DNA from: Anaeromyxobacter oryzisoli
Lineage (GTDB): Bacteria; Myxococcota; Myxococcia; Myxococcales; Anaeromyxobacteraceae
Reading direction: 5' to 3'
DNA: 64,000 nt
NCBI RefSeq assembly: GCF_022690765.1
Contig: NZ_JALCZA010000010.1
Span: 43,007-107,006, forward strand
Shown here: in pieces, positions 44,805 through 55,442 of the stretch
Layout of the letters: each line of letters opens with the position of its first letter
Numbering within the stretch: position 1 is the first letter of the stretch
The notes under the pieces: generated by a model
Databases searched by the model: none
What the model saw: only the letters and a program-made list of their open reading frames with translations
What the model was told of the DNA's origin: nothing
Translations under genes and position numbers: made by a program

Positions 44805-46232
44805 TCACCGATGTGACGAGCGGGTCCGGGTCGTCCGCGCCCCGGTCTTCTTCGCGACCGCGCCCTTCTTGGCGGCCGCGCGAGCGGGCGCCTTCGCGGC
44901 GTGGGCCGGCTTCGCCGGGACCGTCCGGACCGGCGCGGGCTGCGGCGTCGGCTCGGGCGGCAGAGGGGGAGGGAGCGGCTCGGGCTCCGGCGGGTCGTCG
45001 TCGCTGCGGCTCTGGAGCGCCGCCGGCGCGTTCACCGCGGCGCGGTACACGCCTCGGCGGCTCGCCTCGAGGCGGGCGATCCGCTCGGCCCAGGCGCGCG
45101 CGGCGGGATCGAGCGCCGCGGCCTCGAGCGCGGCCCGGGCGCCGCCCTCATCCCCGGCGCGGAGCCGGAGCGCGGCGAGGTGGAGCGCGGCGCGCCCGCG
45201 CTCGGGCGCAGGGACGCGCGTGTCCTGCAGGAGCCGCTCGAGCGGCGCGATCGCCTCCCCGGCCGGCAGCGTCCCCGCCAGGGCGAGCTTCGCGAGCCCG
45301 AACGTCGCGCGCGGGCTCGCGCCCTGCGGACCGGAGACGGCGAGCGCGGCGGTGTAGGCGGCGCGCGCGGCGGCGGGATCCTTCTGGCCGCGTCGGGCGA
45401 CGTCGCCTTGGATGGCGAGCCCCGCGGCGAACCGCGCGTCACCCGCCGCCGCAGCGGCGGGCTCGACCGCGGCGGAGAGGCGGTCGGCCGCCATGAAGAT
45501 CCGCGCCTGCAGCGCCTCCGCCCAGACGTTCCGCCCCTCCGCGTGGCTGGCGGCGGTGCTCGCGTCGCCCATCGCGCCCTGCCCGAGCGCGAGGGCGGCG
45601 CGGGCGAGGTACGCCGCGTCCGGGACGGTCTCCGCGCGCTCCGAGGCGACGAGGAGCTTGTCGGCGGCGGCCCCGGCGGCGGCGTCGCGATAATCGGACG
45701 CGAGCATCGCGAGCGCGAACGCCCGGGCGCTCCCGGCGAGAACGGGGTCCATCCGGGCGGGGATCTCGAGCTTGTCCGCCGCCGCCCGGTACGCGGGGGC
45801 GGTGTCGAGCCGCATGAGCGCCTCGGCCTCGGCGAGCGCCTGGCGGACGGTGCGCTCGCGGTGTGCGGCGCGGTACCAGAGCAGCGATCCGCCGAGGGCG
45901 AGCACCACGACCGCGGCGACCCCCGCCTTGAGGGCGGTCGAGCGGGAAGGCCGGACGGCGGCACGCTCGCGCTCGCCGACCTCGAGCACCTCGAGCTCCG
46001 GCTCCGGCTCCGGTGCGGGGTCGGCGGGTCGCGCGGACCGCGCGGTGGATCTCGCCGCAGGCTTCCTGGGGCGCTTCGCGGCGGGCTTCGCGGCGTCGCG
46101 GCGACGAGGCTCCGGCGCGACCTGGAGCTCGGGGGGGAGCTCGTAGAAGCCGTCGTCGTCGATGGCGTCGTCTTGCCGAGAAAGGTCCAGCGGCTCCGGG
46201 AGTTCGTCGGGCGAGGGCGGGGGCTTGGGCAT
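44805..46232 (-). CDS. Membrane-anchored TPR-like protein, unknown function
   Basis: 475 residues from the ATG at 46232 (MPKPPPSPDELPEP); a TTG 13 codons upstream is possible. Acidic/proline N-terminal part, basic linker (about 43-70), a single membrane helix at about 101-120 (AGVAAVVVLALGGSLLW), then an extracytoplasmic Ala-rich helical region (about 125-400) with TPR-like periodicity (for example ARAALALGQGAMGDASTAASH), and a Pro/Ala/Lys-rich C-terminus. No family is recognised with confidence. It may be a scaffold in the periplasm. Upstream it is separated from the RHH gene by 145 bp. Confidence 0.7.
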   Translation of the reverse strand: MPKPPPSPDELPEPLDLSRQDDAIDDDGFYELPPELQVAPEPRRRDAAKPAAKRPRKPAARSTARSARPADPAPEPEPELEVLEVGERERAAVRPSRSTALKAGVAAVVVLALGGSLLWYRAAHRERTVRQALAEAEALMRLDTAPAYRAAADKLEIPARMDPVLAGSARAFALAMLASDYRDAAAGAAADKLLVASERAETVPDAAYLARAALALGQGAMGDASTAASHAEGRNVWAEALQARIFMAADRLSAAVEPAAAAAGDARFAAGLAIQGDVARRGQKDPAAARAAYTAALAVSGPQGASPRATFGLAKLALAGTLPAGEAIAPLERLLQDTRVPAPERGRAALHLAALRLRAGDEGGARAALEAAALDPAARAWAERIARLEASRRGVYRAAVNAPAALQSRSDDDPPEPEPLPPPLPPEPTPQPAPVRTVPAKPAHAAKAPARAAAKKGAVAKKTGARTTRTRSSHR

Positions 46233-46377
46233 CGCAGGGGGGAGCGCGCGGGGGAGGTCCACCGCACGCAACCCGAGGAGGGTACTTCCGGGGGAAGCCC
46301 TGCGTCAAAAAACGACGCGCCTGGACCAGCAGAGCTGGCGCAGGCGCGGTGAACGCTGGATGTGCGACGGTGCTGTG

Positions 46378-46593
46378 CTAGCCGTTCTTCTCTTCGCGCT
46401 CGTCCTCGCGGGCGACGCCGGACAGCACGTCGTTCACGGACGGGAAACGCATGATCTCGCCGCGCGCGATGCGCCAGGCCTGCTGGACGATCCACGAGAG
46501 CGACCGGTCCTGCCGGTTCGCCTCCGCCTGGATCTCGTTCAGCATATCCTCGGGGAAATAGAGCGACTGCTTACGCTTGTCGGTGCCGGGCAT
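46378..46593 (-). CDS. Small ribbon-helix-helix-like protein (myxobacterial TIGR04563-type)
   Basis: 71 residues from the ATG at 46593, with GGAG upstream. Contains MPGTDKRKQSLYFPEDML, then NEIQAEANRQDRSLSWIVQQ and AWRIARGEIMRFPSVND: a short beta strand followed by two helices, the RHH pattern, and the sequence conforms to a small family seen in Myxococcales. Probably a DNA-binding protein or antitoxin-like regulator. No toxin gene is adjacent. An intrinsic terminator facing this gene sits 188 bp upstream. Confidence 0.75.
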   Translation of the reverse strand: MPGTDKRKQSLYFPEDMLNEIQAEANRQDRSLSWIVQQAWRIARGEIMRFPSVNDVLSGVAREDEREEKNG

Positions 46594-46780
46594 CACTGCT
46601 CCATGCTGTGGGACAATCGAAGATTTTGTACGCTGGCCGCTTCCGGGGGTCAAGGATCATCGACCTTGAAGGGTAACGACGGCGCGTACTGAACGTGCAC
46701 GAAATGGGGACTGTTCCGGGAGGATCGGGTCGATCGACGTGACTGCGCACGACCTGCGGGGCTTCGCCCTCTTGTGCGCG

Positions 46781-46817
46781 AAAAAAAGAGGAGAGCCGGC
46801 ATCGCTGCCGGCTCTCC
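46781..46817 (-). terminator. Intrinsic terminator with U-run, minus strand, no known gene upstream
   Basis: GGAGAGCCGGCA (46790-46801) pairs perfectly with TGCCGGCTCTCC (46806-46817) around TCGC; on the minus strand it is followed by TCTTTTTTT (46789-46781). It is the most classic rho-independent terminator in the window. On the minus strand no gene ends here, since upstream lies only the gap before tilS. Confidence 0.85.
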
Positions 46818-46925
46818 GTGGGCCCAGAGGGGGAGGGGGGGACCCCTAGGCCCAACGCCGCAAAGATCGTCTCACCTCGCGCTGCAGTCTACGTCCGGCC
46901 CCAACATCTCATTCCTGCATGGGTT

Positions 46926-46941
46926 TTGCAACGTCTTGCAA
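46926..46941. promoter_or_regulatory. Palindrome TTGCAA-N4-TTGCAA, possible operator
   Basis: TTGCAACGTCTTGCAA is two copies of the self-complementary TTGCAA separated by CGTC, 144 bp before the tilS start and within the possible minus-strand RNA. It may be an operator for an unknown regulator. Confidence 0.3.
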
Positions 46942-47084
46942 CCTGGGCGGGCCCGACGTGCTGGAGCCTCCCTCTCGCGTCGCCATCCAGAACCCGGGAC
47001 CCGGGGCTTCCATTCCCCGGCCGATCCCACGATCCCCCGAACGCGAGCGTAGTATACGAAACTGCGTCATTTCACGCTCGTACG

Positions 47085-48389
47085 ATGCGCAAGAAGAGGC
47101 TCCATCCCTATGCAGAGCGGGTCCTCGGGACCCTCCAGCGCCGGAGGCTGCTCACGCCGTCGGATCGCGTGCTGGTGGCCCTCTCCGCCGGCCCGGACTC
47201 GACCGCGCTGGTCGCGGTCCTCGCCGCGCTGAGGGACGCGGGCCACCTGGGGAGCGTCTCGGCCCTCCACGTGGACCACGGGCTCCGGGCGGGCGGCGAC
47301 GAGGACGCGGCTGCGGCCAGGGCGACCTGCGCGCGCTTCGGCGTCGCGTTCGAGTCGGTCCGCGTGGTGGTGGGCCGCGGAAACGTCGAGGCCCAGGCGC
47401 GCCGGGCGAGGTACGCCGCCCTCAGGGCCGCCGCGGCGCGCACCGGGGCCACCCGGATCGCGACGGGGCACACGCGTGGCGATCAGGCCGAGACGGTGCT
47501 GCTCCGGCTCCTGCGCGGGGCGGGGGCCCGGGGGCTCGGCGGGATCCCGCCGCGGCGCGGGGCGATCGTGCGCCCGCTCATCGATCGCTCCCGCGCCGAG
47601 GGGCTCGCGTACCTCGCGGACCTGGGGCTCTCCTGGCGCGAGGATCCGACGAACGCGTCGCCACGCTTCGCCCGGAACCGCGTGCGCCACGAGCTCCTGC
47701 CGGCGATCCGCGCGCTCGCGCCGGCGATCGAGCGGACCCTGGCGCGAACGGCCGATCTCCTGCGCGCCGACGAGCAGGCCCTCTCCGCGCGCGCCAGGGT
47801 GAAGGTGGGCGCGTCGGTCGCGGTGGAGCTCGCTCGCCTCGACGCCGAGCCGGACGCGGTGCGGCGGCGGATCGTGCGTCGGCTCTGGCGCAACGCCGGC
47901 GGAGGGCGCGGCCTCGAGGGCAAGCACGTCGAGGCCGTGCTCGCCCTGCTGTCGCGAGGGCGTCCGGGGCGCGCGACGCTGGGTGGAGGGCTCGAGGCGC
48001 GATGCCGCTACGGCCGGCTCGAGATCGGGCCGATCGCCGCGCGGCGCGCCGGGTTCGCCCCGATCGACGTCGCCGGTCCGGGTCGCTACGAGGTGCCCGG
48101 ACGGGGCGTCACGGTGGAGATCGTCGCGGCGCGGCCCGACGCCATCCGGTGGCCGCTCGCGCTCCGGACGCGGCGCCCCGGGGACCGATTCCGCCCGGAG
48201 GGCGGGCCCGGGACCAAGAAGCTCAAGGGCTGGCTGATCGATCGCAAGGTGCCGCGGGAAGCGCGCGATGGGCTGCTGCTGCTCGCCCGCGGCGATCGGA
48301 TCGCCGCCGTCGCCGACCTCGGGGTGGTCGCGGACGGGCTCGGGCCTGCCGGCGCCGGGCTGGTGGTCCGGCTGGAAGCGTCCCGGTAG
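47085..48389 (+). CDS. tilS: tRNA(Ile)-lysidine synthetase
   Basis: 434 residues. Modifies C34 of tRNA-Ile(CAU) to lysidine. N-terminal ATPase with the PP-loop LSAGPDSTAL (residues 33-42), HVDHGLRAGGDED, ATGHTRGDQAETVLLRLLRG, GGIPPRRGAIVRPLI, DPTNASPRFARNRVRHELLP. The P-loop reads S-A-G-P-D-S where SGGxDS is standard. The C-terminal TilS domain ends with TRRPGDRFRPEGGPGTKKLKGWLIDRKVP. The start chosen is the ATG at 47085; upstream sequence is non-coding. It precedes ftsH, as in many bacteria. Confidence 0.9.
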   Translation: MRKKRLHPYAERVLGTLQRRRLLTPSDRVLVALSAGPDSTALVAVLAALRDAGHLGSVSALHVDHGLRAGGDEDAAAARATCARFGVAFESVRVVVGRGNVEAQARRARYAALRAAAARTGATRIATGHTRGDQAETVLLRLLRGAGARGLGGIPPRRGAIVRPLIDRSRAEGLAYLADLGLSWREDPTNASPRFARNRVRHELLPAIRALAPAIERTLARTADLLRADEQALSARARVKVGASVAVELARLDAEPDAVRRRIVRRLWRNAGGGRGLEGKHVEAVLALLSRGRPGRATLGGGLEARCRYGRLEIGPIAARRAGFAPIDVAGPGRYEVPGRGVTVEIVAARPDAIRWPLALRTRRPGDRFRPEGGPGTKKLKGWLIDRKVPREARDGLLLLARGDRIAAVADLGVVADGLGPAGAGLVVRLEASR

Positions 48390-48567
48390 GGAGCCCGATG
48401 GGGAGCCAGCCGGCGCGGCGATCCTCGTACTGCAACGGGGGGCGCGTGCTGTTATAAAGGGCTGACTTGGCTGGGCGTCGCTCGCCCGGCCGGCGGAGGG
48501 GGCCGGAACACTCCGCGCGTGCCGCCGGTTCGGTCCATCGACGCACCACCGAAGGGGAAAACGAGCC

Positions 48568-50472
<1,905 letters not shown>

Positions 50473-50541
50473 CGGCCCGGAACGGGCGGCGCTCGGCGCC
50501 CGGGCTCCGGGCGCCGGGATCGCCTCGAGGTGACGACGACG

Positions 50542-51381
50542 ATGCGCATGCAGCTCGGGGCCAGGCTCTTCGACGGGCCTGGCCCGTTCATCATGGGGAT
50601 CGTGAACGCGACCCCCGACTCCTTCTCGGACGGCGGCCGCTACCTCGAGCCCGCGGCGGCGATCGCCCACGCGCTCCGGCTGGTGGACGAGGGCGCCGAC
50701 CTCGTGGACGTGGGCGGCGAGTCCACCCGGCCCGGCTCGGCGGCGGTCACGGCGGAGGAGGAGATCGCCCGGGTGGTCCCGGTGATCGCCGGCGTCCGCG
50801 CGCGCGGCTGCCGCGTCCCCATCTCCATCGACACCACCAAGCCCGAGGTGGCCCGCGCCGCCCTCGAGGCGGGCGCCGACGTCGTGAACGACGTCTCGTG
50901 CCTCGCCGATCCCGAGCTCGCGCGCGTGATCGCGCGCGCGGGCGTCCCCCTGGTGCTGCAGCACGCCCGGGGCGCGGCCGGGGCGCCGGCCGCCTACGGC
51001 GACGTGGTGGCGGAGGTCGCCCGCGAGCTCCGGGACGCCCTCGCGCGGGCGGAGGCCGCCGGGATCCCGCCGGACCGCGTGATCCTCGATCCCGGGATCG
51101 GCTTCGCCAAGCAGCCGGAGGACGACGTCGCGCTCCTCGCCGGCCTCCCGGCGCTCCGCGCGCTGGGGCGCCCGCTGCTGGTCGGGCCGTCGCGGAAGAA
51201 GTTCATCGGCGCGCTCACCGGCGCGTCGGTGGACGACCGCGTGCCGGGCACCCTCGCGGCGGTGACGGCGTGCGTACTCGCGGGGGTGGAGTGGGTGCGT
51301 GTGCACGACGTCGCCCCCGCCCGTCAGGCCGCCCTCGTCGCGGCGGCGATCAGGGACGCGGCCGCACGCCGGGCGCGCTAG
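50542..51381 (+). CDS. folP: Dihydropteroate synthase
   Basis: 279 residues from the ATG at 50542, which has GAGGTGA at ideal spacing; a GTG at 50530 would add four codons. Condenses pABA with the pterin pyrophosphate in folate synthesis. Signatures: IMGIVNATPDSFSDGGR and DLVDVGGESTRPGS, SIDTTKPEVARAALEAGA, VNDVS, and LDPGIGFAKQPED with GPSRKKFIGA. Its proximity to ftsH upstream and cdaA-glmM downstream matches the standard arrangement. Complete. Confidence 0.95.
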   Translation: MRMQLGARLFDGPGPFIMGIVNATPDSFSDGGRYLEPAAAIAHALRLVDEGADLVDVGGESTRPGSAAVTAEEEIARVVPVIAGVRARGCRVPISIDTTKPEVARAALEAGADVVNDVSCLADPELARVIARAGVPLVLQHARGAAGAPAAYGDVVAEVARELRDALARAEAAGIPPDRVILDPGIGFAKQPEDDVALLAGLPALRALGRPLLVGPSRKKFIGALTGASVDDRVPGTLAAVTACVLAGVEWVRVHDVAPARQAALVAAAIRDAAARRAR

Positions 51382-51403
51382 ACTGGCCCCCGGAGAGCTC
51401 ACG

Positions 51404-52288
51404 TTGCACCGCGCCCTCGTCTACCTGCTCGGACCCGACGCCACCGCGGCGGACGCGGCGCTCGCCCTGTTGGACGTGGGGGTCGTCGCCTTCCTCGTGT
51501 ACCGCTTCCTCCGGCTCATCCGCGGGACGCGGGCGGTGCCCATCCTGTACGGGCTCTCCCTCATGGGGCTCGTCTACGTCGGCGCGCGCTCCGCCAACCT
51601 CGAGACGCTCTCCTGGCTGCTCGGGCACTTCCTCAACTACTCGTTCATCTTCGGCGTGATCGTCCTCTTCCAGTCGGACATCCGGCGCGCGCTCGCCGAG
51701 CTGGGGCGCGGCTCCCGCCTGCTCGCGGCCTTCGCGCGGGACGAGCAGGACGAGCGCGCGGCGCAGCGCGGGACGGTGGACGCGGTGGTGAAGGCGGCCG
51801 TCCGGCTCGCCCGGCACCGCGTCGGCGCGCTCGTCGTCCTGGAGCGCACGGCCGACCTGTCGGACGTCGTGGACACCGGGCTCCGGCTCGACGCCGCGGT
51901 CTCGCCCGAGCTGCTCGTGTCGATCTTCCAGCCCGCGAGCCCGCTCCACGACGGCGCGGCGGTCGTGCAGAAGGCGCGGCTCGCGGCCGCCGGGTGCCTG
52001 CTGCCGCTCTCCGTCGCCGCGGCCCCGCAGGAGCTCGGGACGCGCCACCGCGCGGCGCTCGGGCTCGCCGAGGAGCTGGACGCCGCGGTCGTGGTCGTCT
52101 CGGAGGAGCGCGGCGAGATCTCCGTCGCGCTCGACGGCGTGCTCCACCGCGGGCTCGACGAGCAGGCGCTCCGGACGCTGCTGCACGCGCTGTTCGTGCC
52201 GCCGGGGCGCGGCACGAGCGGCGTCGGCGTCGTCCGGCCGGCGGTGAAGCCCGGCGCCGGGCGGGAGGAGCAACGTGCAGCGCACTGA
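51404..52288 (+). CDS. cdaA: Diadenylate cyclase CdaA
   Basis: 294 residues from a TTG at 51404 with GGAGAG upstream. Makes c-di-AMP at the membrane. N-terminal membrane helices (about 22-92), then the DAC domain with the catalytic motifs DGA (183-185, in PLHDGAAVV) and RHR (214-216, in GTRHRAALGL). It is followed, with a 14-bp overlap, by a YbbR-domain protein and then glmM, the standard cdaA-cdaR-glmM arrangement linking c-di-AMP with cell-wall precursor synthesis. Confidence 0.92.
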   Translation: MHRALVYLLGPDATAADAALALLDVGVVAFLVYRFLRLIRGTRAVPILYGLSLMGLVYVGARSANLETLSWLLGHFLNYSFIFGVIVLFQSDIRRALAELGRGSRLLAAFARDEQDERAAQRGTVDAVVKAAVRLARHRVGALVVLERTADLSDVVDTGLRLDAAVSPELLVSIFQPASPLHDGAAVVQKARLAAAGCLLPLSVAAAPQELGTRHRAALGLAEELDAAVVVVSEERGEISVALDGVLHRGLDEQALRTLLHALFVPPGRGTSGVGVVRPAVKPGAGREEQRAAH

Positions 52289-52670
52289 CCTCGCGCTCCG
52301 GCTCCTCGCCGGGGTGATCGCGGTGAGCCTGTTCCTGATCGTCTCCGGGGATCGACGGGTCACGGCCAGCTACACCGTCCCCGTCGTCGCGGCGCAGCCC
52401 GCCGGCGCGCGCGGCGTCACGACGCCACCCCCCGCGGCGGTCACGGTGGTCCTCTCCGGCCCGTGGGCGCGGCTCCGCGGGGTGAGCGCCGAGACGCTCG
52501 GCCCCATCCGTCTCGACCTGACGCGCGAGGCATCCGGGCTGCGCACGTGGTACGTACGCTCCGAGGAGACGCTGGAGCGGCGGCTCCCGCGGGGCGTTCG
52601 CCTCGAGGACATCCGCCTCGAGGACCTCCACCCCGCGCAGGGCGAGCTCGGACGGGGCGAGCTTCGTTGA
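52275..52670 (+). CDS. cdaR: YbbR-domain protein, CdaA regulator-like
   Basis: 131 residues from a GTG at 52275, overlapping cdaA. N-terminal membrane anchor (LALRLLAGVIAVSLFLIV), then one YbbR-type beta domain (VTVVLSGPWARLRGV...). CdaR homologues in Firmicutes carry several YbbR domains and modulate CdaA; this one is short with a single domain. Role inferred from position and domain. Confidence 0.78.
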   Translation: MQRTDLALRLLAGVIAVSLFLIVSGDRRVTASYTVPVVAAQPAGARGVTTPPPAAVTVVLSGPWARLRGVSAETLGPIRLDLTREASGLRTWYVRSEETLERRLPRGVRLEDIRLEDLHPAQGELGRGELR

Positions 52671-52712
52671 ACCGCTTCCCGCACACCCTGGGCTTGGACG
52701 ATAGGTCGGACG

Positions 52713-54218
52713 ATGACGACGCGTGACACGAACGGCAGAGCGAGGACGCAGACCAACGGCATCTCCCGCGCCCGGGCGAACGGCGCGCGCAACGGCGTGA
52801 AGGCGGCGCCCGCCCGGCCGCCCGTCGGACCCGCCGTCCCCGCGGTCCGGCGCCTGTTCGGCACCGACGGCGTGCGCGGCGTCGCGAACGTCCACCCGAT
52901 GACCGCCGAGATGGCCCTCCAGCTCGGCCGGGCGCTCGCGTACCTCGTGCGGAGCGGCTCGCACCGCCACCGGATCGTCATCGGGAAGGACACCCGGCTC
53001 TCCGGCTACATGCTCGAGCAGGCGATCGCCTCCGGGATCTGCTCGATGGGCGTGGACGTGATGCTGTGCGGGCCGCTCCCCACGCCGGGCATCGCCTTCA
53101 TCACCCAATCCATGCGCGCCGACGCGGGCGTGGTGATCAGCGCGAGCCACAACCCGTACCAGGACAACGGCATCAAGTTCTTCTCGCGCGACGGGTTCAA
53201 GCTGCCCGACGAGATGGAGCTCCGGATCGAGCGGCTCCTCCTCGACGGGCCGGAGGACGACGGCGGCGACGAGGACTTCCGCGCCCTCCGGCCCACCGCC
53301 ACCCGCATCGGGAAGGCGAAGCGGATCGACGACGCCATCGGGCGGTACGCGCAGTTCCTCAAGTCCATCTTCCCGAAGGACCTCACCCTCGACGGGCTCA
53401 CGGTGGTGGTGGACTGCGCCCACGGCGCGGCGTACCACACCGCGCCCGCCGTCCTCGAGGAGCTCGGCGCGAAGGTCATCGCGCTGAACGTCAAGCCGGA
53501 CGGGACGAACATCAACGACCGGTGCGGCGCGGTCCACCCCGAGGCGATGGCGAAGGCGATCCAGCGCCACGGCGCGAACCTCGGGCTCGCCCTCGACGGC
53601 GACGCCGACCGGGTGATCCTCGCCGACGAGACCGGCCGGATCGTGGACGGCGACGCGATCATGGCGCTCGTCGGGCGCGACCTCATCCGCCAGCGGGCCC
53701 TCGCGAAGCGGACCGTGGTCGCGACCGTCATGTCCAACCTCGGCCTCGAGCGGTCGCTCGCCGAGGTGGGCGGGAAGGTGGTCCGGACCGCGGTCGGCGA
53801 CCGGTACGTCGTCGAGGAGATGCGCCGGAGCGGCTACAACTTCGGCGGCGAGCAGTCCGGCCACCTGATCTTCCTCGACCACGTGACCACCGGCGACGGC
53901 GTGGCGGCGGCGCTCAAGGTGCTCGCGGTGATGCAGCGCGAGGGCCAGCCGCTCTCGGCGCTCGCCCGCTGCTTCGTCCCGGTCCCGCAGACGCTGGTGA
54001 ACGTCGAGGTCCGGGAGAAGCGGCCGCTCGCGGAGCTCCCCGCCGTCGAGAGCGCGATCGCCGACGCGGAGCGGGCGCTCGGCCCGGAGGGGCGCGTCCT
54101 CGTGCGCTTCTCCGGCACCGAGAACAAGGTCCGCGTCCTCGTCGAGGGGCCCGACGCGAAGCGCAGCCGCGCCCTCGCCGACGGCATCGCCGAGGAGCTG
54201 AAGCGCGCGATCGGGTAG
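52713..54218 (+). CDS. glmM: Phosphoglucosamine mutase
   Basis: 501 residues. Converts glucosamine-6-P to glucosamine-1-P for UDP-GlcNAc. Phosphoserine S145 in [18 protein letters not shown], metal motif LDGDADR, and [15 protein letters not shown] at the C-terminus, with the N-terminal [10 protein letters not shown] from residue 47. The first about 46 residues are an unusual Asn/Arg/Ala-rich extension ([18 protein letters not shown]) absent from typical GlmM; a later start is not obvious, since no ATG or GTG precedes RLFGTD closely. Follows cdaR. Confidence 0.94.
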   Translation: MTTRDTNGRARTQTNGISRARANGARNGVKAAPARPPVGPAVPAVRRLFGTDGVRGVANVHPMTAEMALQLGRALAYLVRSGSHRHRIVIGKDTRLSGYMLEQAIASGICSMGVDVMLCGPLPTPGIAFITQSMRADAGVVISASHNPYQDNGIKFFSRDGFKLPDEMELRIERLLLDGPEDDGGDEDFRALRPTATRIGKAKRIDDAIGRYAQFLKSIFPKDLTLDGLTVVVDCAHGAAYHTAPAVLEELGAKVIALNVKPDGTNINDRCGAVHPEAMAKAIQRHGANLGLALDGDADRVILADETGRIVDGDAIMALVGRDLIRQRALAKRTVVATVMSNLGLERSLAEVGGKVVRTAVGDRYVVEEMRRSGYNFGGEQSGHLIFLDHVTTGDGVAAALKVLAVMQREGQPLSALARCFVPVPQTLVNVEVREKRPLAELPAVESAIADAERALGPEGRVLVRFSGTENKVRVLVEGPDAKRSRALADGIAEELKRAIG

Positions 54219-54291
54219 CCGCCGCCCGGCGGCGCCCGGCTCGTCCGCGCGCCGCCGCGCGCCCCCGGCCATTTCGGGTTACATTCGCGCC

Positions 54292-55020
54292 ATGCCTGCA
54301 CGCCTCGGCGTCAACGTCGATCACGTCGCCACCCTCCGGCAGTCCCGCCGCACGCAGTACCCCGATCCCGTCGCGGCCGCGGTGCTCGCCGAGATGGGCG
54401 GCGCCGACCAGATCACGATCCACCTCCGCGAGGACCGCCGTCACATCCAGGACCGGGACCTCCAGGTCCTGCGCAAGACGGTCGCGACCCGGCTCAACCT
54501 CGAGATGGCCGCCACCCAGGAGATGGTGAAGATCGCGTACGAGGTGAAGCCGGACGTCGCCACGCTCGTGCCCGAGCGGCGCGAGGAGCTGACGACGGAG
54601 GGCGGGCTCGACGTGGTCGGCGGGCGCGAGAACGTCCGCAAGGTCGTGAAGACGCTCCGCGACGCCGACATCGAGGTGTCGCTCTTCATCGATCCCGACC
54701 TCGACCAGGTGAAGGCGGCCCACCGCGCCGAGGCGCAGACGGTGGAGCTGCACACCGGCCGGTACTGCGACGCGCGGCTCGCGAGCGACCGGCGCAAGGA
54801 GCTGTCGCGGCTCATCGACGCCTGCAAGGCGGCGGCGAAGCTCGGGCTGACCGTGGCCGCGGGCCACGGCCTGAGCTACGCGAACGTGGTCCCGGTCGCG
54901 GCGATCCCGGAGATCGAGGAGCTGAACATCGGGCACGCGATCGTCGCCCGGGCGGTGATGGTCGGGTTCGAGCGCGCGGTCCGGGAGATGCGGGAGCTGC
55001 TCCGGGAGGCGCGGCCGTAG
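54292..55020 (+). CDS. pdxJ: Pyridoxine 5'-phosphate synthase
   Basis: 242 residues. Condenses 1-deoxyxylulose-5-P with 1-amino-3-hydroxyacetone phosphate to pyridoxine phosphate. Signatures: [65 protein letters not shown], and the C-terminal [16 protein letters not shown]. Normal length. 73 bp after glmM and 35 bp before acpS, probably in the same operon (pdxJ-acpS is a widespread pairing). Confidence 0.96.
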   Translation: MPARLGVNVDHVATLRQSRRTQYPDPVAAAVLAEMGGADQITIHLREDRRHIQDRDLQVLRKTVATRLNLEMAATQEMVKIAYEVKPDVATLVPERREELTTEGGLDVVGGRENVRKVVKTLRDADIEVSLFIDPDLDQVKAAHRAEAQTVELHTGRYCDARLASDRRKELSRLIDACKAAAKLGLTVAAGHGLSYANVVPVAAIPEIEELNIGHAIVARAVMVGFERAVREMRELLREARP

Positions 55021-55055
55021 GCGCCGCGGCGGCGGCGCGCGAGAGGGGAGGGCGG

Positions 55056-55442
55056 GTGATCCTCGGCTTCGGCCTCGACGTGGCGGAGATCGCGCGGTTC
55101 GCGCGGATCCTGGCCGGCCCCGCCGAGCGCGCGGAGCGCCTCCTCGCGCGCGTGTTCACCCCCGCCGAGCGCGCGTACTGCGACGCGCACCACGATCGCG
55201 CCGCGCGGTACGCGGCGCGCTTCGCCGCCAAGGAGGCCGCGGTGAAGGCCCTCGGGGCGCCCGAGGGGACCCGCTGGACCGACCTCGAGGTCGTCCGGGC
55301 GGAGGGCGCGCCGCGGCTCGATCTGTCCGGCGTGGCCGCCGCCGTCGCCGCCCGGCGCGGCGTGGCCCGGGTGCACCTCACGATCACGCACGACGCCGGC
55401 GTCGCGGTCGCCGCGGTCATCCTGGAGGGGGGGACTTCATGA
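55056..55442 (+). CDS. acpS: Holo-[acyl-carrier-protein] synthase
   Basis: 128 residues from a GTG at 55056 with GAGGG upstream. Transfers phosphopantetheine to ACP. Magnesium residues Asp8 (GLDVAEIAR) and Glu58 (FAAKEAAVKAL), and the C-terminal HLTITHDAGVAVAAVILE. Its stop overlaps the next start (ATGA at 55439-55442). Confidence 0.93.
   Translation: MILGFGLDVAEIARFARILAGPAERAERLLARVFTPAERAYCDAHHDRAARYAARFAAKEAAVKALGAPEGTRWTDLEVVRAEGAPRLDLSGVAAAVAARRGVARVHLTITHDAGVAVAAVILEGGTS

Larger units (their letters stand above)
46781..47045 (-). ncRNA. Candidate small RNA upstream of tilS (speculative)
   Basis: A minus-strand -10 box TATACT (about 47052-47057) and the terminator at 46781-46817 bracket some 265 nt without a credible protein. 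A good -35 is not visible. The segment includes a palindrome TTGCAA-CGTC-TTGCAA and several GC hairpins. I recognise no known RNA family (not tmRNA, RNase P, SRP or 6S by eye). The alternative is that the terminator only stops antisense transcription from tilS. The gap 46594-47084 carries no other gene. Confidence 0.25.

Noticed and set aside
46937..47015. 25-residue minus-strand frame within the possible small RNA
   Set aside because: No ribosome site and no conservation evidence; too short to support.
46774..47052. Plus-strand frame before tilS
   Set aside because: It covers a terminator hairpin and operator-like palindromes and its translation has no protein character.
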